Shown here piece by piece: positions 28,989 through 37,649 of a DNA stretch of 64,000 nucleotides. Below the pieces are notes generated by a model. The model saw nothing but the letters and a program-made list of their open reading frames with translations, was not told the DNA's origin and did not search any database. The stretch covers positions 689,297 to 753,296 of the forward strand of contig CAVZDP010000002.1 in NCBI GenBank assembly GCA_963774075.1. The letters are read 5' to 3'. How positions within the stretch are numbered: the stretch's first letter is position 1; each line of letters begins with the position of its first letter. Source of the stretch: JBBQNR01 sp963774075 (GTDB lineage: Bacteria > Actinomycetota > Thermoleophilia > Solirubrobacterales > JBBDJG01). The translations under genes were made by a program, and so were the position numbers.

Positions 28989-29047
28989 CAAGGTTGAGGG
29001 CCTTGTGGCCTATGAAGGCCGTGGAGGTTCGAGTCCTCTCGGGCGCA
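28989..29047 (+). tRNA. Partial tRNA-Leu(GAG): anticodon stem to 3' end only (att-site relic)
   Basis: Read 5'->3': anticodon stem CAAGG/CCTTG around TTGAGGG (anticodon GAG), long class II variable arm GGCC-TATGAA-GGCC, T-arm GGAGG-TTCGAGT-CCTCT, then the acceptor 3' strand CGGGCGC and discriminator A. The 5' acceptor strand and D-arm are missing; only ACGCCCGA precedes. This is the portion of a tRNA gene typically duplicated at an integrative-element attachment site, so a functional tRNA is not expected. Confidence 0.75.
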
Positions 29048-29052
29048 TGAAA

Positions 29053-29074
29053 GCCCTGCAAATGGGCACTTTTT
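29053..29074 (+). terminator. Rho-independent terminator after the tRNA-Leu relic
   Basis: GCCC-TGCAAAT-GGGC followed by ACTTTTT. A short stem with a T-tract, 5 nt after the tRNA 3' end, as expected for the original tRNA gene's terminator. Confidence 0.6.
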
Positions 29075-29436
29075 GCTTTAGTGACCATCTGGATTTAGTG
29101 GTCGTGATAACAGGCGTGATAACAAAAACCTTGCGGGCCTAATTAATCCGTCTCTAGGCACTGCGATGCTGGCCTGGGTCCGCTGACGACCTGTTGCTGT
29201 GCGTGGCGACCGGACAGTTTTGCCGCCTCGTCTTACCTTGCGGGTCTGCAAATCGAAGGCAACACTCTCGCCCGCGTACTGATTGGTCTGCGAAGAGGTG
29301 ACCGGGTGCGCGGCGCGGAGGTTGATGCCATGCGTGTTTCGAGTCGCTCCGCGATCGTGCCCACCCGGCGAGGGCCCCCTGAACTTACCGTCGAGGGCTT
29401 GAGGCCCGGAGGGCAAAGTGACTTAGCTCGACATCC
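29075..29436. other. Intergenic region with repeats, no gene
   Basis: No supported gene. It contains CGTGATAACAGGCGTGATAACA (about 29103-29125), similar to CGTGATACCAGCGTGATAACA at about 28880-28900 on the other side of the tRNA relic. It also holds a 27-bp segment (29245-29271) resembling one at 57104-57130. Both features suggest an old integration scar. Confidence 0.5.
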
Positions 29437-30693
29437 TCATTGTCTCGCCGCCGGCCGACCCTCACGCGCCCCGGGTTCCGACTCGGCGCGGTTCGCGATC
29501 CAGTTCGCACCCGGCGTGTCCGTGAGACCGTGGGCGACTATCGAACAGAAGACCGTCAGGGCAGCGATGTAGAAGATGCGCTCCCCTGAGGGAATTCCTT
29601 CGGAAAGCACCAACAGGCCGAAGGCCATGGTGGCGACGCCCTTGGGGCCGAACCAGGCCATGAACGCCTTTGTCGTCGTGCTGACGCGCGCGCCCGCCAG
29701 CGCAGTGAACAACGCGACCGGGCGTGCGATCAGGAGCGTGAAGACAACGATTCCCACGGCCGCGAGACCGTCACCGAAGATGTTTCCGAACGTCAGAAGC
29801 GAGCCGAATACGACAAAGATTCCCAGCTTGACAATCTCGATCACGTCCTCGGAGCGTCCCTCGAAGCACTCACGTATGTCAGGCCGGAAGATTCCGAGCG
29901 TGATGGCGCAGACGAACACGGCGATGAATCCATTGCCCTCGGGCTGAAGGACCGCGATTCCGTAAGCAGCGAACGCGGTGCCGAGCGCATACATGCTCTT
30001 CTGATGCGGTGTGATCTCGTGCCCGAGTGTCGTTGTGCGGGGCATGAGGCGAGAGGCCGCATAGCCGACCAGCAGTCCTGTGATCACGCCGAGCGAGACG
30101 TCCTGGAGGATGAACTTCCAGGCTTCGAAGTCACCTTCGTCGGCACTCAGGGAGGCAAGCAACGCGAGCACCGCCGTAAGGGCGAGGCCGTCGTTGAGAC
30201 CGGACTCGAGGTTGAGCGAATGCCTTATGAATCGGGGCACGCGCGGGTTCGTCACCACGCTTGACGAGAGGACCGGGTCGGTGGGTGAAAGCAGGGCGCC
30301 CAGAAGAAACGCCTCCGTCCAGGAGAGATCGGTCATCGCCACGGTCGCGCAGGCTATGAGCGCGCCCGTCAGGGGCATCGCCAGCACCAGTGCCCGCAAG
30401 GGAACATGCCATGCCTTCTGCAGCATCTCCGCCTCCACTTCCAGCCCGTCACGAAAAAGGATCAGGACGAGCGCCACCACGGCGAGCGCCTCGACGAACC
30501 CCGAGCGCGGGTCGAACTCGAGCACCTCGAGCCCTCCCTCGCCGAGCACGAACCCTGCAACGACGAACACCGCGGTCAGAGAGAGGAAGCTCCGCCTGGC
30601 GACACCGGCGATCAGAGCGCCGAGCACGAGCAGCAGCCCGAGAACCGTTACCGATTGCTCAAACGACCCGGTGGTTGAAGAAGCGAGCGCCAT
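29437..30693 (-). CDS. Sodium/proton antiporter, CPA1 (NhaP) type
   Basis: This protein of about 418 residues has roughly 12 hydrophobic segments. Signature ion-site blocks are GALLSPTDPVLSSSVV and RHSLNLESGLNDGLALTAVL, with a later conserved segment MAWFGPKGVATMAF. It exchanges Na+ or K+ for H+. The start at 30693 (MALASSTTG) is preferred because the upstream 16 codons lack family similarity. Its gene is divergent from the dehalogenase-like gene. Confidence 0.9.
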   Translation of the reverse strand: MALASSTTGSFEQSVTVLGLLLVLGALIAGVARRSFLSLTAVFVVAGFVLGEGGLEVLEFDPRSGFVEALAVVALVLILFRDGLEVEAEMLQKAWHVPLRALVLAMPLTGALIACATVAMTDLSWTEAFLLGALLSPTDPVLSSSVVTNPRVPRFIRHSLNLESGLNDGLALTAVLALLASLSADEGDFEAWKFILQDVSLGVITGLLVGYAASRLMPRTTTLGHEITPHQKSMYALGTAFAAYGIAVLQPEGNGFIAVFVCAITLGIFRPDIRECFEGRSEDVIEIVKLGIFVVFGSLLTFGNIFGDGLAAVGIVVFTLLIARPVALFTALAGARVSTTTKAFMAWFGPKGVATMAFGLLVLSEGIPSGERIFYIAALTVFCSIVAHGLTDTPGANWIANRAESEPGAREGRPAARQ

Positions 30694-30791
30694 GACGATC
30701 TCTGCCGACAAGGCAGAATCGCCGACCAGTCTTCCCGGCACACCTGGCCGGAGCCTATCAATCCGCTGGCGCTCCCAGACACTGGCTTAGG

Positions 30792-31665
30792 ATGAGCTCC
30801 GTGAGTAGCAGCGAGGTAGTCGAGCGCCATCGTCCGCCGGCCGGTTCTTCGACGCTGCCGGGGTCCGCAGTTTCGTGCTCGACCAGGGCGAGGGCGAGCC
30901 GGTCGTCTGCCTTCACGGCGTCCCGAGCTCGTGCTTCCTCTACCGCAAGGTCGTCGCCGAGCTCGCGGGCCGTGGGCTCCGTGGGGTTGCCTTCGACCTG
31001 CCAGGGTTGGGTCTGGCCGATCGTCCACGTGATTACGCCTATTCATGGACGGGGCTCGGTCGCTTTTGCGTTGCGGCCGTGGATGCTCTCGAGCTCGAGC
31101 GGTTTCACCTCGTCGTCCATGACATCGGGGGACCCATCGGGTTCGAGCTCGCCGCCGCAATGCCGCAGCGCGTGCGCTCGCTGACCGTGCTCAACACACT
31201 GATCGCGGTCGATGGGTTCAAACGGTTGTGGTCGATGGAGCCGTTCGCGCGGCGCGGCCTTGGCGAGGTTTACCTCGAGACGCTCACGAAGCCGATGTTC
31301 CGCCAGCTCTGGTACCTGCAGGGGATCAAAGACCGCAGCGCGATGTCGAAGGAGGAGATCTACGCCTACGTCGATCTGCTCAAGCGCGAGGACGGCGGGC
31401 GGGCGTTCTTGAAGGTCATGCGTGGTTTCGAGCGGACCGCCGACAAGCAGGCGCTCTACGAGAACACGGTTCGAAACGTTCCCTATCCGTCCAGATCGTG
31501 TGGGGCTCGGATGATCCGGCGCTGAAGCTGACCGCGCACGGCGAACGGGTGCAACGGCTTGCGGGACTGGATCAGATCCACACCGTTCCCGCCAAGCACT
31601 TCCTCCAGGAGGAACAGGCTCCCGCGATCGCGGAGCACGTCGCGAGGCTGGCCGGCTCCGCCTGA
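30792..31665 (+). CDS. Alpha/beta hydrolase, haloalkane-dehalogenase-like, frameshifted
   Basis: The oxyanion loop VVCLHGVPSSCFLYRKV is near the N-terminus. The nucleophile elbow VVHDIGGPIGFELA has Asp in place of Ser, as in haloalkane dehalogenases. The catalytic His is in VPAKHFLQEEQAPAIAEHV near the end. Frameshifts near 30845 and 31480 split the frame. The true substrate is unknown. It ends 9 bp before the convergent histidine kinase. Confidence 0.8.
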
Positions 31666-31674
31666 ACGGCTCGG

Positions 31675-32886
31675 CTACCGGCTTTCGGGCAAAACGACCG
31701 CGAAGCGAGATCCGCGAGCCGGCTCGCTCTGCACCCGGATCTGCCCACCGAGCGATTCCACGATTCGCTTCGCGAGCGCAAGCCCGAGGCCGGACCCGCT
31801 GCTAGAGCGGGCGGCGTCACCACGCCAGAAGGGCTCGAATACCTGGTCGATCACGCCAGGGGCGATGCCTTCGCCCGTGTCCTCGACCACCAGCTCCAGT
31901 CCCGCGGGCCCGCGGTTTGCCTCCATCCGAACGGTGCCGTCGGCCGGCGTATGGCGGATCGCGTTCTGAAGCAGGTTCTGAAGCACGCGCACGAGACGGG
32001 GCGAGCACAGACATTCGCCCGCGCCGTTGATCTCCGTCTCGAGCACGAGTCCCTTTTTCGACGCCTGAGGCTCGCAGGTCGCCAGAGCAGACTGAACGAC
32101 CTCTTCGAGCCGGACGCGCTCGGACTCCGCCTCGATCGCTCCGGCGTCGATCTGAACGAGCTCGAAGAGATCGTCGACCAGCAACGAGAGCGACTCGACT
32201 GAGCGCTGCATCTCGCCCGCGTAGCGCTGGAGCGTCTCGGGATCGTTCACCACACCGTCGCTGACGGCCTCGACCATCGCGCGGAGGCTGGCGAGCGGTG
32301 TGCGAAGGTCGTGGGACACCGCAGTGATCAGGTCCTTCCGCTTCGCCTCTCCAGCTCGTTCGCGAGCCAGCGAACGTTTCAGGCTAGCCGCTGTCTCGTC
32401 GAGGGTGGCTGCGAGCGCGTCGAGCTCCGGCCCCGCGCCGAGCCGGCCGATTCGGTGGTCGAGGTCGCCGTCCGCGAGAGAACGTGCGCCCACTACGAGA
32501 CGCTCCACGCCTGTCCCCCACGCTTTCGCCAGCGCGAGCGCGGCCGCGATCCCGGCTCCGACCGAGTACACGAGCAGCATCGCCACCAGCGTCGCGTCGT
32601 GGTGGCTGACTGACATCAAGAGCGTTAGTACCCCGAGGTTGACGAGGCTCACGAGAACGGCGAGCGCAGCGACCGCAACGAAGCGCCAGCGAATCGATGC
32701 CTGCGTCAAGAGCGGGCGCGCCGCGACGGTCGCCGTCACGGTGGCGATCAGGGCGATCAGCAAGAGAAGCGCGAGGTCCCGGAGTTCGCCTCCCTTGACG
32801 CCAAGCGCGACGCCTAGCCCGAGGCTTGCCAGGGCACCGGCAACGACCACACCCGTCACGAGCGCCGGCAGCCGCACCCGGCTCAT
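31675..32886 (-). CDS. Sensor histidine kinase (OmpR/EnvZ class)
   Basis: This kinase of about 403 residues has several N-terminal hydrophobic segments (about 6-130), then HAMP (ARSLADGDLDHRIGRLGAG), the phospho-acceptor AVSHDLRTPLASLRAMVEAV, ATPase boxes NLLQNAIRHTPADG, VVEDTGEGIAPG and GSGLGLALAKRIVESLGG. The start at 32886 overlaps the response-regulator stop (ATGA). No large extracytoplasmic domain is visible, suggesting intramembrane sensing. Confidence 0.93.
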   Translation of the reverse strand: MSRVRLPALVTGVVVAGALASLGLGVALGVKGGELRDLALLLLIALIATVTATVAARPLLTQASIRWRFVAVAALAVLVSLVNLGVLTLLMSVSHHDATLVAMLLVYSVGAGIAAALALAKAWGTGVERLVVGARSLADGDLDHRIGRLGAGPELDALAATLDETAASLKRSLARERAGEAKRKDLITAVSHDLRTPLASLRAMVEAVSDGVVNDPETLQRYAGEMQRSVESLSLLVDDLFELVQIDAGAIEAESERVRLEEVVQSALATCEPQASKKGLVLETEINGAGECLCSPRLVRVLQNLLQNAIRHTPADGTVRMEANRGPAGLELVVEDTGEGIAPGVIDQVFEPFWRGDAARSSSGSGLGLALAKRIVESLGGQIRVQSEPARGSRFAVVLPESR

Positions 32887-33584
32887 GGCTCGAACCTGTA
32901 ACCGGCGCCCCACACGGTCACCAGACGGCGCGGCTTGGAAGGATCGCGTTCGATCTTCTCGCGAAGGCGCCGGATGTGAACGGTCACGGTGGAGGGATCG
33001 CCCTCGAAGGCAAGATCCCAGATCTCCGCGAGCAGCTCCGAGCGCGTGAATACGGTCCGCGGGCTCGACGCCATCGTGTAGAGCAGGTCAAATTCTTTTG
33101 GCGTGAGCGCGACCATCCTCCCGCGGACGCGGACCTCGCGGCTTACCCCGTCCACCTCGAGATTGTCGAAGGCAAGATTCTCCTTCTCGCTCGGACCGCC
33201 GCGAGGTGACTGGCGCCGCAGCACCGCCTGAACCCGCGCGACGACCTCGCGCGGCGAGAACGGCTTGGCGACGTAGTCGTCGGCGCCGAGCTCGAGCCCG
33301 GCGATCCGCTCCGTCTCCTGTCCTCTCGCGGTGAGCATGATCACTGGCGTGGCGGCACGAGCGCGGATGCTGCGAAAGACGCTGAACCCGTCGACGCGCG
33401 GAAGCATGAGGTCGAGCAGAACCAGATCAGGTCTCGAGGCGTCGAAAGCCGCGATCGCCGCCTCTCCGTCGCCGGCGCTCTCAGCGATGAAGCCGCTCCT
33501 CGTCAGATAGCGGGCGAGCACGTCGCGCACCATCGGCTCGTCGTCCACGATCAGTACGCGCATGCCCTGATCCACCACGGCCAT
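32883..33584 (-). CDS. OmpR-family response regulator
   Basis: Receiver domain with VLIVDDEPMVRDVLARYL and phospho-Asp in PDLVLLDLMLPRVDGFSVF, Lys in DDYVAKPFSPREVVARV. The winged helix is VALTPKEFDLLYTMASSPRT then VTVHIRRLREKIERDPSKPR. The start could be 33584 (MAVVDQG) or 33563 (MRVLIVDDE). It precedes its cognate kinase with an ATGA overlap. Confidence 0.94.
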   Translation of the reverse strand: MAVVDQGMRVLIVDDEPMVRDVLARYLTRSGFIAESAGDGEAAIAAFDASRPDLVLLDLMLPRVDGFSVFRSIRARAATPVIMLTARGQETERIAGLELGADDYVAKPFSPREVVARVQAVLRRQSPRGGPSEKENLAFDNLEVDGVSREVRVRGRMVALTPKEFDLLYTMASSPRTVFTRSELLAEIWDLAFEGDPSTVTVHIRRLREKIERDPSKPRRLVTVWGAGYRFEP

Positions 33585-33729
33585 GGTCACCCAAGGGTAT
33601 TGCGAAATCCTTGCGATGGCGCCGAGCAAATCCGCTTCGGCACGTAAGCGAATCGCAATCTCGCCCGTCTAGCGTGCCCGGCCGACACGCAGTTGTCTGA
33701 TTCCCAGACCCTCACAAGGAGGTCAGGAC

Positions 33730-34854
33730 ATGTCTCGCAGCACTCACGTTCCAAGATGGGTGACGCTCTCGGTCGCGCTCGCACTAGCGGTGGCGGGGCT
33801 CGCGGTTGGCGCCCCCGGCGCGATGGCGCGCTCGGGCGGCGACGGCGCCGTCTACACGCTCACCAACAGCACCACGGCCAACGCAGTGAAGGTATTTCAC
33901 CGTGCCGGTGACGGCTCGCTGACCCCCGGCGGCGAGTTCGCGACCGGCGGTCTCGGAACCGGCGGCGGTCTCGGCAACCAGGACGCTCTGGTGCTAGACG
34001 ACCGTCACCTCTTCGCGGTCGACCCGGGCAGCGATTCGATCTCGGCCTTCAAGGTCAAGGAAACCAAGCTCGTATTGCTCGACACGGTGGCATCGGGCGG
34101 CGACCAGCCGATCAGCGTCACCGCCGAGGACGGGCTCCTGTACGTGCTGAACGCCGGCGGCTCCGGCAACATCAGCGGTTTCGAATACTCGAAGAAGAAG
34201 GGTCTGTCGCCGCTCGCCGGTTCTACCCGCCCACTCAGTGGAAGCGCAGTGGGCCCGGCGCAGGTGTCGTTCGATCCGGAAGGTGAGCTGCTCGTCGTCA
34301 CCGAGAAGAACACCAACCTGATCGACATCTACGAGGTCGACGCCGACAGCGGCCTGGCCAGCGGACCGAGCTCGTTTGCCTCATCGGGAGCAACACCGTT
34401 CGGTTTCGGCTTCGACGAGCGCGATCACCTGATTGTGTCCGAGGCCTTCGGCGGCGCGACGGACCAGAGCGCGGTCTCGTCATACGAGGTGGACGACGAG
34501 GAGCTCGAGCCGATCACCCCCTCAGCGGCTACGACCGAGACGGCGGCCTGCTGGATCGTGGTGACCGACGACGGCCGTTACACCTACACGACCAACACCG
34601 GCAGCGGCTCGATCTCGGGCTACCGGATCAGCCGCAACGGCAAGCTGACCCTTCTGGACGCCGACGGACGGACCGGGGTCACCGGGGCCGGACCGATCGA
34701 CATGGCGCTCAGCCGCGGCAGCCGTTTCCTCTACTCGCTCAACTCGGGCGACGGAACGATCAGCGGCTTCCGGGTTGGAGCCGATGGCAGCCTCGCGCCG
34801 ATCGGCGGGGCCTCCGGCCTCCCCAGAGGGGCGACCGGACTGGCAGCCCGCTAG
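33730..34854 (+). CDS. Secreted beta-propeller (lactonase-like/YncE-like) protein
   Basis: This 374-residue protein has a signal peptide (residues 1-37, basic then hydrophobic, ending AMARS). Repeated blades of the form GxxxxYVLNAGGSGNISGFEY, YTTNTGSGSISGYRIS and LYSLNSGDGTISGFRVG indicate a seven-bladed propeller related to 3-carboxymuconate cyclase/6-phosphogluconolactonase-like proteins. Enzymatic activity is uncertain. The ribosome-binding site is AAGGAGG. Confidence 0.8.
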   Translation: MSRSTHVPRWVTLSVALALAVAGLAVGAPGAMARSGGDGAVYTLTNSTTANAVKVFHRAGDGSLTPGGEFATGGLGTGGGLGNQDALVLDDRHLFAVDPGSDSISAFKVKETKLVLLDTVASGGDQPISVTAEDGLLYVLNAGGSGNISGFEYSKKKGLSPLAGSTRPLSGSAVGPAQVSFDPEGELLVVTEKNTNLIDIYEVDADSGLASGPSSFASSGATPFGFGFDERDHLIVSEAFGGATDQSAVSSYEVDDEELEPITPSAATTETAACWIVVTDDGRYTYTTNTGSGSISGYRISRNGKLTLLDADGRTGVTGAGPIDMALSRGSRFLYSLNSGDGTISGFRVGADGSLAPIGGASGLPRGATGLAAR

Positions 34855-34874
34855 GCCGCGTAACCCAGACCGTC

Positions 34875-34902
34875 GAACGGGTCCGCACTGGCGGGCCCGT
34901 TC
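34875..34902. terminator. Bidirectional terminator between convergent genes
   Basis: GAACGGG-T-CCGC-ACTG-GCGG-G-CCCGTTC: eleven base pairs interrupted by one opposed T/G pair, located exactly between the propeller gene and the sulfite-oxidase-family gene. Confidence 0.75.
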
Positions 34903-34912
34903 GCTTCTCTAC

Positions 34913-36046
34913 CTACGCCCGTACAGTCACCGGTACGCGTTGGACGGCGTTGTTGGCGTATCCCTTCAGGTTCCAGCGCACGTCCGAAGGCTGGCGATTC
35001 CCCTCTTCGTCCATGGCGCGCGAACAGAGCAAATGGCTGCCGGGCTCGGGTGTCCTCCACTCGTAGCGCCAGGATCGCCAGGCCCACCGAGATGAACGAG
35101 CGCCGAGCTCGGCGTCCTCCCAGTGTCTTCCTCCGTCGGTGCTGACCTCGACGCTCGAAATCTGGCCGAAACCCGACCAGGCGCGTCCCCCAATCGTGCA
35201 CGGTTGGGTGCCGACGAACCGTTCACGTGACATGAAGTCGGGTATCCCAGGCGGCACCATCAAGGAGCGCGGCATCATGCGCGTCAGGGGCACGCCCTTC
35301 TCATCTTCGCGCTCCAGCAGCCGATAGGCGTTCTCCTGCTGATAGCCACGAAAGGGCTCGTTGAGGCAGGTGATGCTGCGCAGCCACTTGACGTTGGTCA
35401 TGCCGTACCAGCCGGGGACGATCAGGCGGACTGGGTAGCCGTGCTGGGGCGGAAGAGGTTGCCCGTTGAGCTCGTATGCCAAAAGAACCTCATCGGCCAT
35501 TGCTTCGACCAGCGAGAGACTTCGCTCGTACGTCTGCTCGATGCCGCCTTCGACGCCACGGTCGAGTCCGGTGAAGAGCACATCGACCGTGTCGCCGCGC
35601 ACCCTCGCCTCCTCCAGCACGCCCCGAAGCGGCGTTCCCGTCCACTCTGCTGAACCGACCGCCTCCACCAGCCAGGGTTGGCTGATCGGACGAGGCCGGA
35701 GCTGCGCGCGACCGTTTCCGGCGCACTCCATGGTGATGTGCAGGGTCATCGCGGGCCTGGTGCGAAGGTCCGAGAGCGAGAGCGAGAGATCATGCTCGAC
35801 CTCGCCGCCAACCCCGAGCCTCCAGGCATCCGTATCCACGATCGGGATGTCGTAGTGGATCAGCAGATAATGGAGGCCGACCGGGGTGACGTCGTAATGC
35901 AGGGCCTCGAGCGGCATACCGTGGTTGCGTGCGGCCAGCTGAAGCTCGTCGTGCGAGAACTCCTCTCGCGGGTCGAGGCCAGGTGACTCCGGCATTCCCT
36001 GTGTCGTCACGGGCTGCTGAGGGCCTCCAAATCGAGTCGTAATCAC
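34913..36046 (-). CDS. Sulfite-oxidase-family molybdopterin oxidoreductase
   Basis: This 377-residue protein has an N-terminal molybdopterin-binding domain (about 40-230) with the Mo-ligating Cys in HITMECAGNGRAQLRPRP, followed by RLIVPGWYGMTNVKWL, and a C-terminal Mo-co dimerisation domain ending VRWNLKGYANNAVQRVPV. No signal peptide or haem domain is visible, so it resembles soluble sulfite:acceptor oxidoreductases. The electron acceptor is unknown. Confidence 0.88.
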   Translation of the reverse strand: MITTRFGGPQQPVTTQGMPESPGLDPREEFSHDELQLAARNHGMPLEALHYDVTPVGLHYLLIHYDIPIVDTDAWRLGVGGEVEHDLSLSLSDLRTRPAMTLHITMECAGNGRAQLRPRPISQPWLVEAVGSAEWTGTPLRGVLEEARVRGDTVDVLFTGLDRGVEGGIEQTYERSLSLVEAMADEVLLAYELNGQPLPPQHGYPVRLIVPGWYGMTNVKWLRSITCLNEPFRGYQQENAYRLLEREDEKGVPLTRMMPRSLMVPPGIPDFMSRERFVGTQPCTIGGRAWSGFGQISSVEVSTDGGRHWEDAELGARSSRWAWRSWRYEWRTPEPGSHLLCSRAMDEEGNRQPSDVRWNLKGYANNAVQRVPVTVRA

Positions 36047-36079
36047 TCCGTAACATAGCCCTGCGAGGATCGACGCCCC

Positions 36080-36622
36080 ATGAAGAGGATTTCCCTACTG
36101 ATTCTGATCGGGCTGCTCGTCTTCGCGGGCTGCGGTGGCGACGATGGCGGCTCAGACTCCGGAAGCGGCGCTGCTGATTCGAGTGCCAAGGCTGAGGACG
36201 AGCAAACCGGCGCCGCGACGAAGACGGACGAGGCTGAGAGCGAGACCGGCCGTGCGACGAGCGGCAAGGGCACGGCTGTCGCCCTCGGCGATTCCCAGTT
36301 CGGGCAGATCCTCTTCGACTCAAAGCGTCAGGCGATCTACATCTTCGAGCGCGATCAAGAGAACAGGAGCAACTGCTACGGAGACTGCGCCGAGGCCTGG
36401 CCACCAGTGTTCACGGAGGGCAAGCCGCGAGCCGGCAAGGGAGTCGACCGGACTCTGCTCGGGACGACGAAGCGGCGGGATGGCAAGCTCCAGGTCACCT
36501 ACGCCGGCAAGCCGCTCTACTTCTACGCACATGAAGGCCCGGGCGAGGTGAAGTGCCACAACGTGAACCTGAACGGCGGCTTCTGGTGGGTGCTCGATGC
36601 CGACGGCGAGCGGCTTCAGTGA
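36080..36622 (+). CDS. Lipoprotein with secreted-repeat domain
   Basis: The lipobox VFAGC near residue 18 follows a short signal peptide. A Ser/Gly/Asp/Glu-rich spacer (about 19-70) precedes the domain with YIFERDQENRSNCYGDCAEA then WPPVFTEGKPRAGKG, YAGKPLYFYAHEGPGEVKCH and NLNGGFWWVLDADG. Two to four Cys are conserved. Members of this uncharacterised secreted family often sit near redox genes. It partners the tandem paralogue that follows (GTGA overlap). Confidence 0.85.
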   Translation: MKRISLLILIGLLVFAGCGGDDGGSDSGSGAADSSAKAEDEQTGAATKTDEAESETGRATSGKGTAVALGDSQFGQILFDSKRQAIYIFERDQENRSNCYGDCAEAWPPVFTEGKPRAGKGVDRTLLGTTKRRDGKLQVTYAGKPLYFYAHEGPGEVKCHNVNLNGGFWWVLDADGERLQ

Positions 36623-37047
36623 AGCGGGCCGCGATCGCCCTGATGGCGGCCGCGGCGCTGATCCTGCTCGTGCCGGCGTCCGCGATGGCCGCAGGCACCA
36701 CGATCACGGTCCGGAGCTCCGAGTACGGCAGGATGCTATTCGGCCCGAACCGCCAGGCGGTCTACGTCTTCCAGCGCGACCGGCCTAACCGCTCCCGCTG
36801 CTACGGCGAGTGCGCGCGGGATTGGCCTCCCGTCTACACGAAGGGCAAGCCACGCGCACGCCGCGGCGTCAAGGCATCACTGCTGGGCACGGCCACCCGC
36901 CGAGACGGCCGGCTCCAGGTCACCTACGCCGGCAGGCCGCTCTATTACTACGCGCACGAAGGACCGGGCGACATTGAGTGCCACAACGTCAAGCTCAACG
37001 GAGGGTTCTGGTGGGTGGTCGGGCCGAACGGAAAGCGCCGCTCGTAG
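36619..37047 (+). CDS. Secreted paralogue of the lipoprotein repeat domain
   Basis: This 142-residue protein has a classical signal peptide (about residues 1-23, ending AMAAG) instead of a lipobox. Its mature domain matches the preceding protein: YVFQRDRPNRSRCYGECARD, WPPVYTKGKPRARRG, YAGRPLYYYAHEGPGDIECH and LNGGFWWVVG. Start GTG 36619 overlaps the stop of the previous gene. A tandem duplication with one anchored and one free copy. Confidence 0.85.
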   Translation: MKRAAIALMAAAALILLVPASAMAAGTTITVRSSEYGRMLFGPNRQAVYVFQRDRPNRSRCYGECARDWPPVYTKGKPRARRGVKASLLGTATRRDGRLQVTYAGRPLYYYAHEGPGDIECHNVKLNGGFWWVVGPNGKRRS

Positions 37048-37050
37048 GCA

Positions 37051-37200
37051 CTAAGCCTCGCGCATCTTCATCAGTCCCACGACATGGCCTTCCGTGTCGG
37101 CAACCAGGGCGACCGTGACCCCTGGCATATCGTCGGCGGCATCCACTCGGCACTCGTTCGCTGCGCCGAGGTGTTTCGGGCTAACCGAGTGATCGCGAAT
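37051..37200 (-). pseudogene. VOC (glyoxalase-like) C-terminal remnant
   Basis: On the minus strand, TVALVADTEGHVVGLMKMRE ends at TAG 37051-37053, the typical final strand of a vicinal-oxygen-chelate protein (metal Glu in DTEGHVVG). No start or first half is present; upstream it collides with the PPC gene end. Truncated. Confidence 0.55.
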
Positions 37201-37649
37201 CAGCTGCCTGACTCGCCCTCTACGTCGATCAGCGCAAGGCCCGTCTCGGGGTCGAGTCTGCGGCGCAGGTGTTCCGGTGACTCGTGAATTACCACCTCGA
37301 GCGTGGGCCTCACGTGGCCGCGGATCAGGTGTCCACCATGAGCCGTGCCATCCCGCTTGCCCACGACGATGTGAACGTGGGCTTGGGGTGTGCCGTCCTG
37401 GAGTGCAAGGTCACCCACCAGCGAAAGGACTTCGACCTGTTCATCGAGTGGGATGGGGTCGTAGTTCTTCGTATTCCAATCGAGGTAGCCGAGCACGACG
37501 TCACTGAGCGCGCCGATCGCGGTGAAGTGGCCGGCGGTCACCGAGTGCTCGCCGGCGAAGGCACGAAGTCCTTCCATCACCTCGTCTCCGGTCTGAAAGA
37601 CGAGGATGTACACCTTCTCTCCGCTCTCACTGAGTAGCCGCGACCTCAT
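37200..37649 (-). CDS. PPC/DUF296-domain protein
   Basis: This 149-residue protein has the PPC fold: KVYILVFQTGDEVMEGLRAF, HFTAIGALSDVVLGYLDW, LVGDLALQDGTPQAHVHIVV, GTAHGGHLIRGHVRPTLEVV. The HVH and GHLIRG segments match the metal/DNA-related PPC core. The function in bacteria is unknown. Its start overlaps the C-terminal end of the antiporter gene by about 23 bp, so they are co-transcribed. Confidence 0.86.
   Translation of the reverse strand: MRSRLLSESGEKVYILVFQTGDEVMEGLRAFAGEHSVTAGHFTAIGALSDVVLGYLDWNTKNYDPIPLDEQVEVLSLVGDLALQDGTPQAHVHIVVGKRDGTAHGGHLIRGHVRPTLEVVIHESPEHLRRRLDPETGLALIDVEGESGS

Noticed and set aside
28981..29047. Functional tRNA gene
   Set aside because: The 5' acceptor strand and D-arm are missing, so it cannot fold as a complete tRNA.
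28819..29088. 89-codon minus-strand open frame with RTRTST and GHKALNL
   Set aside because: It is a translation across the tRNA-Leu relic; such sequences are a known spurious ORF type near tRNA genes.
33635..33680. Class A-like GTAAGC ... GTCTAG before the beta-propeller gene
   Set aside because: The -10 differs in most positions from GCTAA and the -35 ends C instead of A; not convincing.
36050..36077. Possible sixth class B promoter before the lipoprotein (GTAACA-N16-GACGCC)
   Set aside because: The -10 lacks the T of GACT and the ATG follows after only 2 nt; left out of the motif set.
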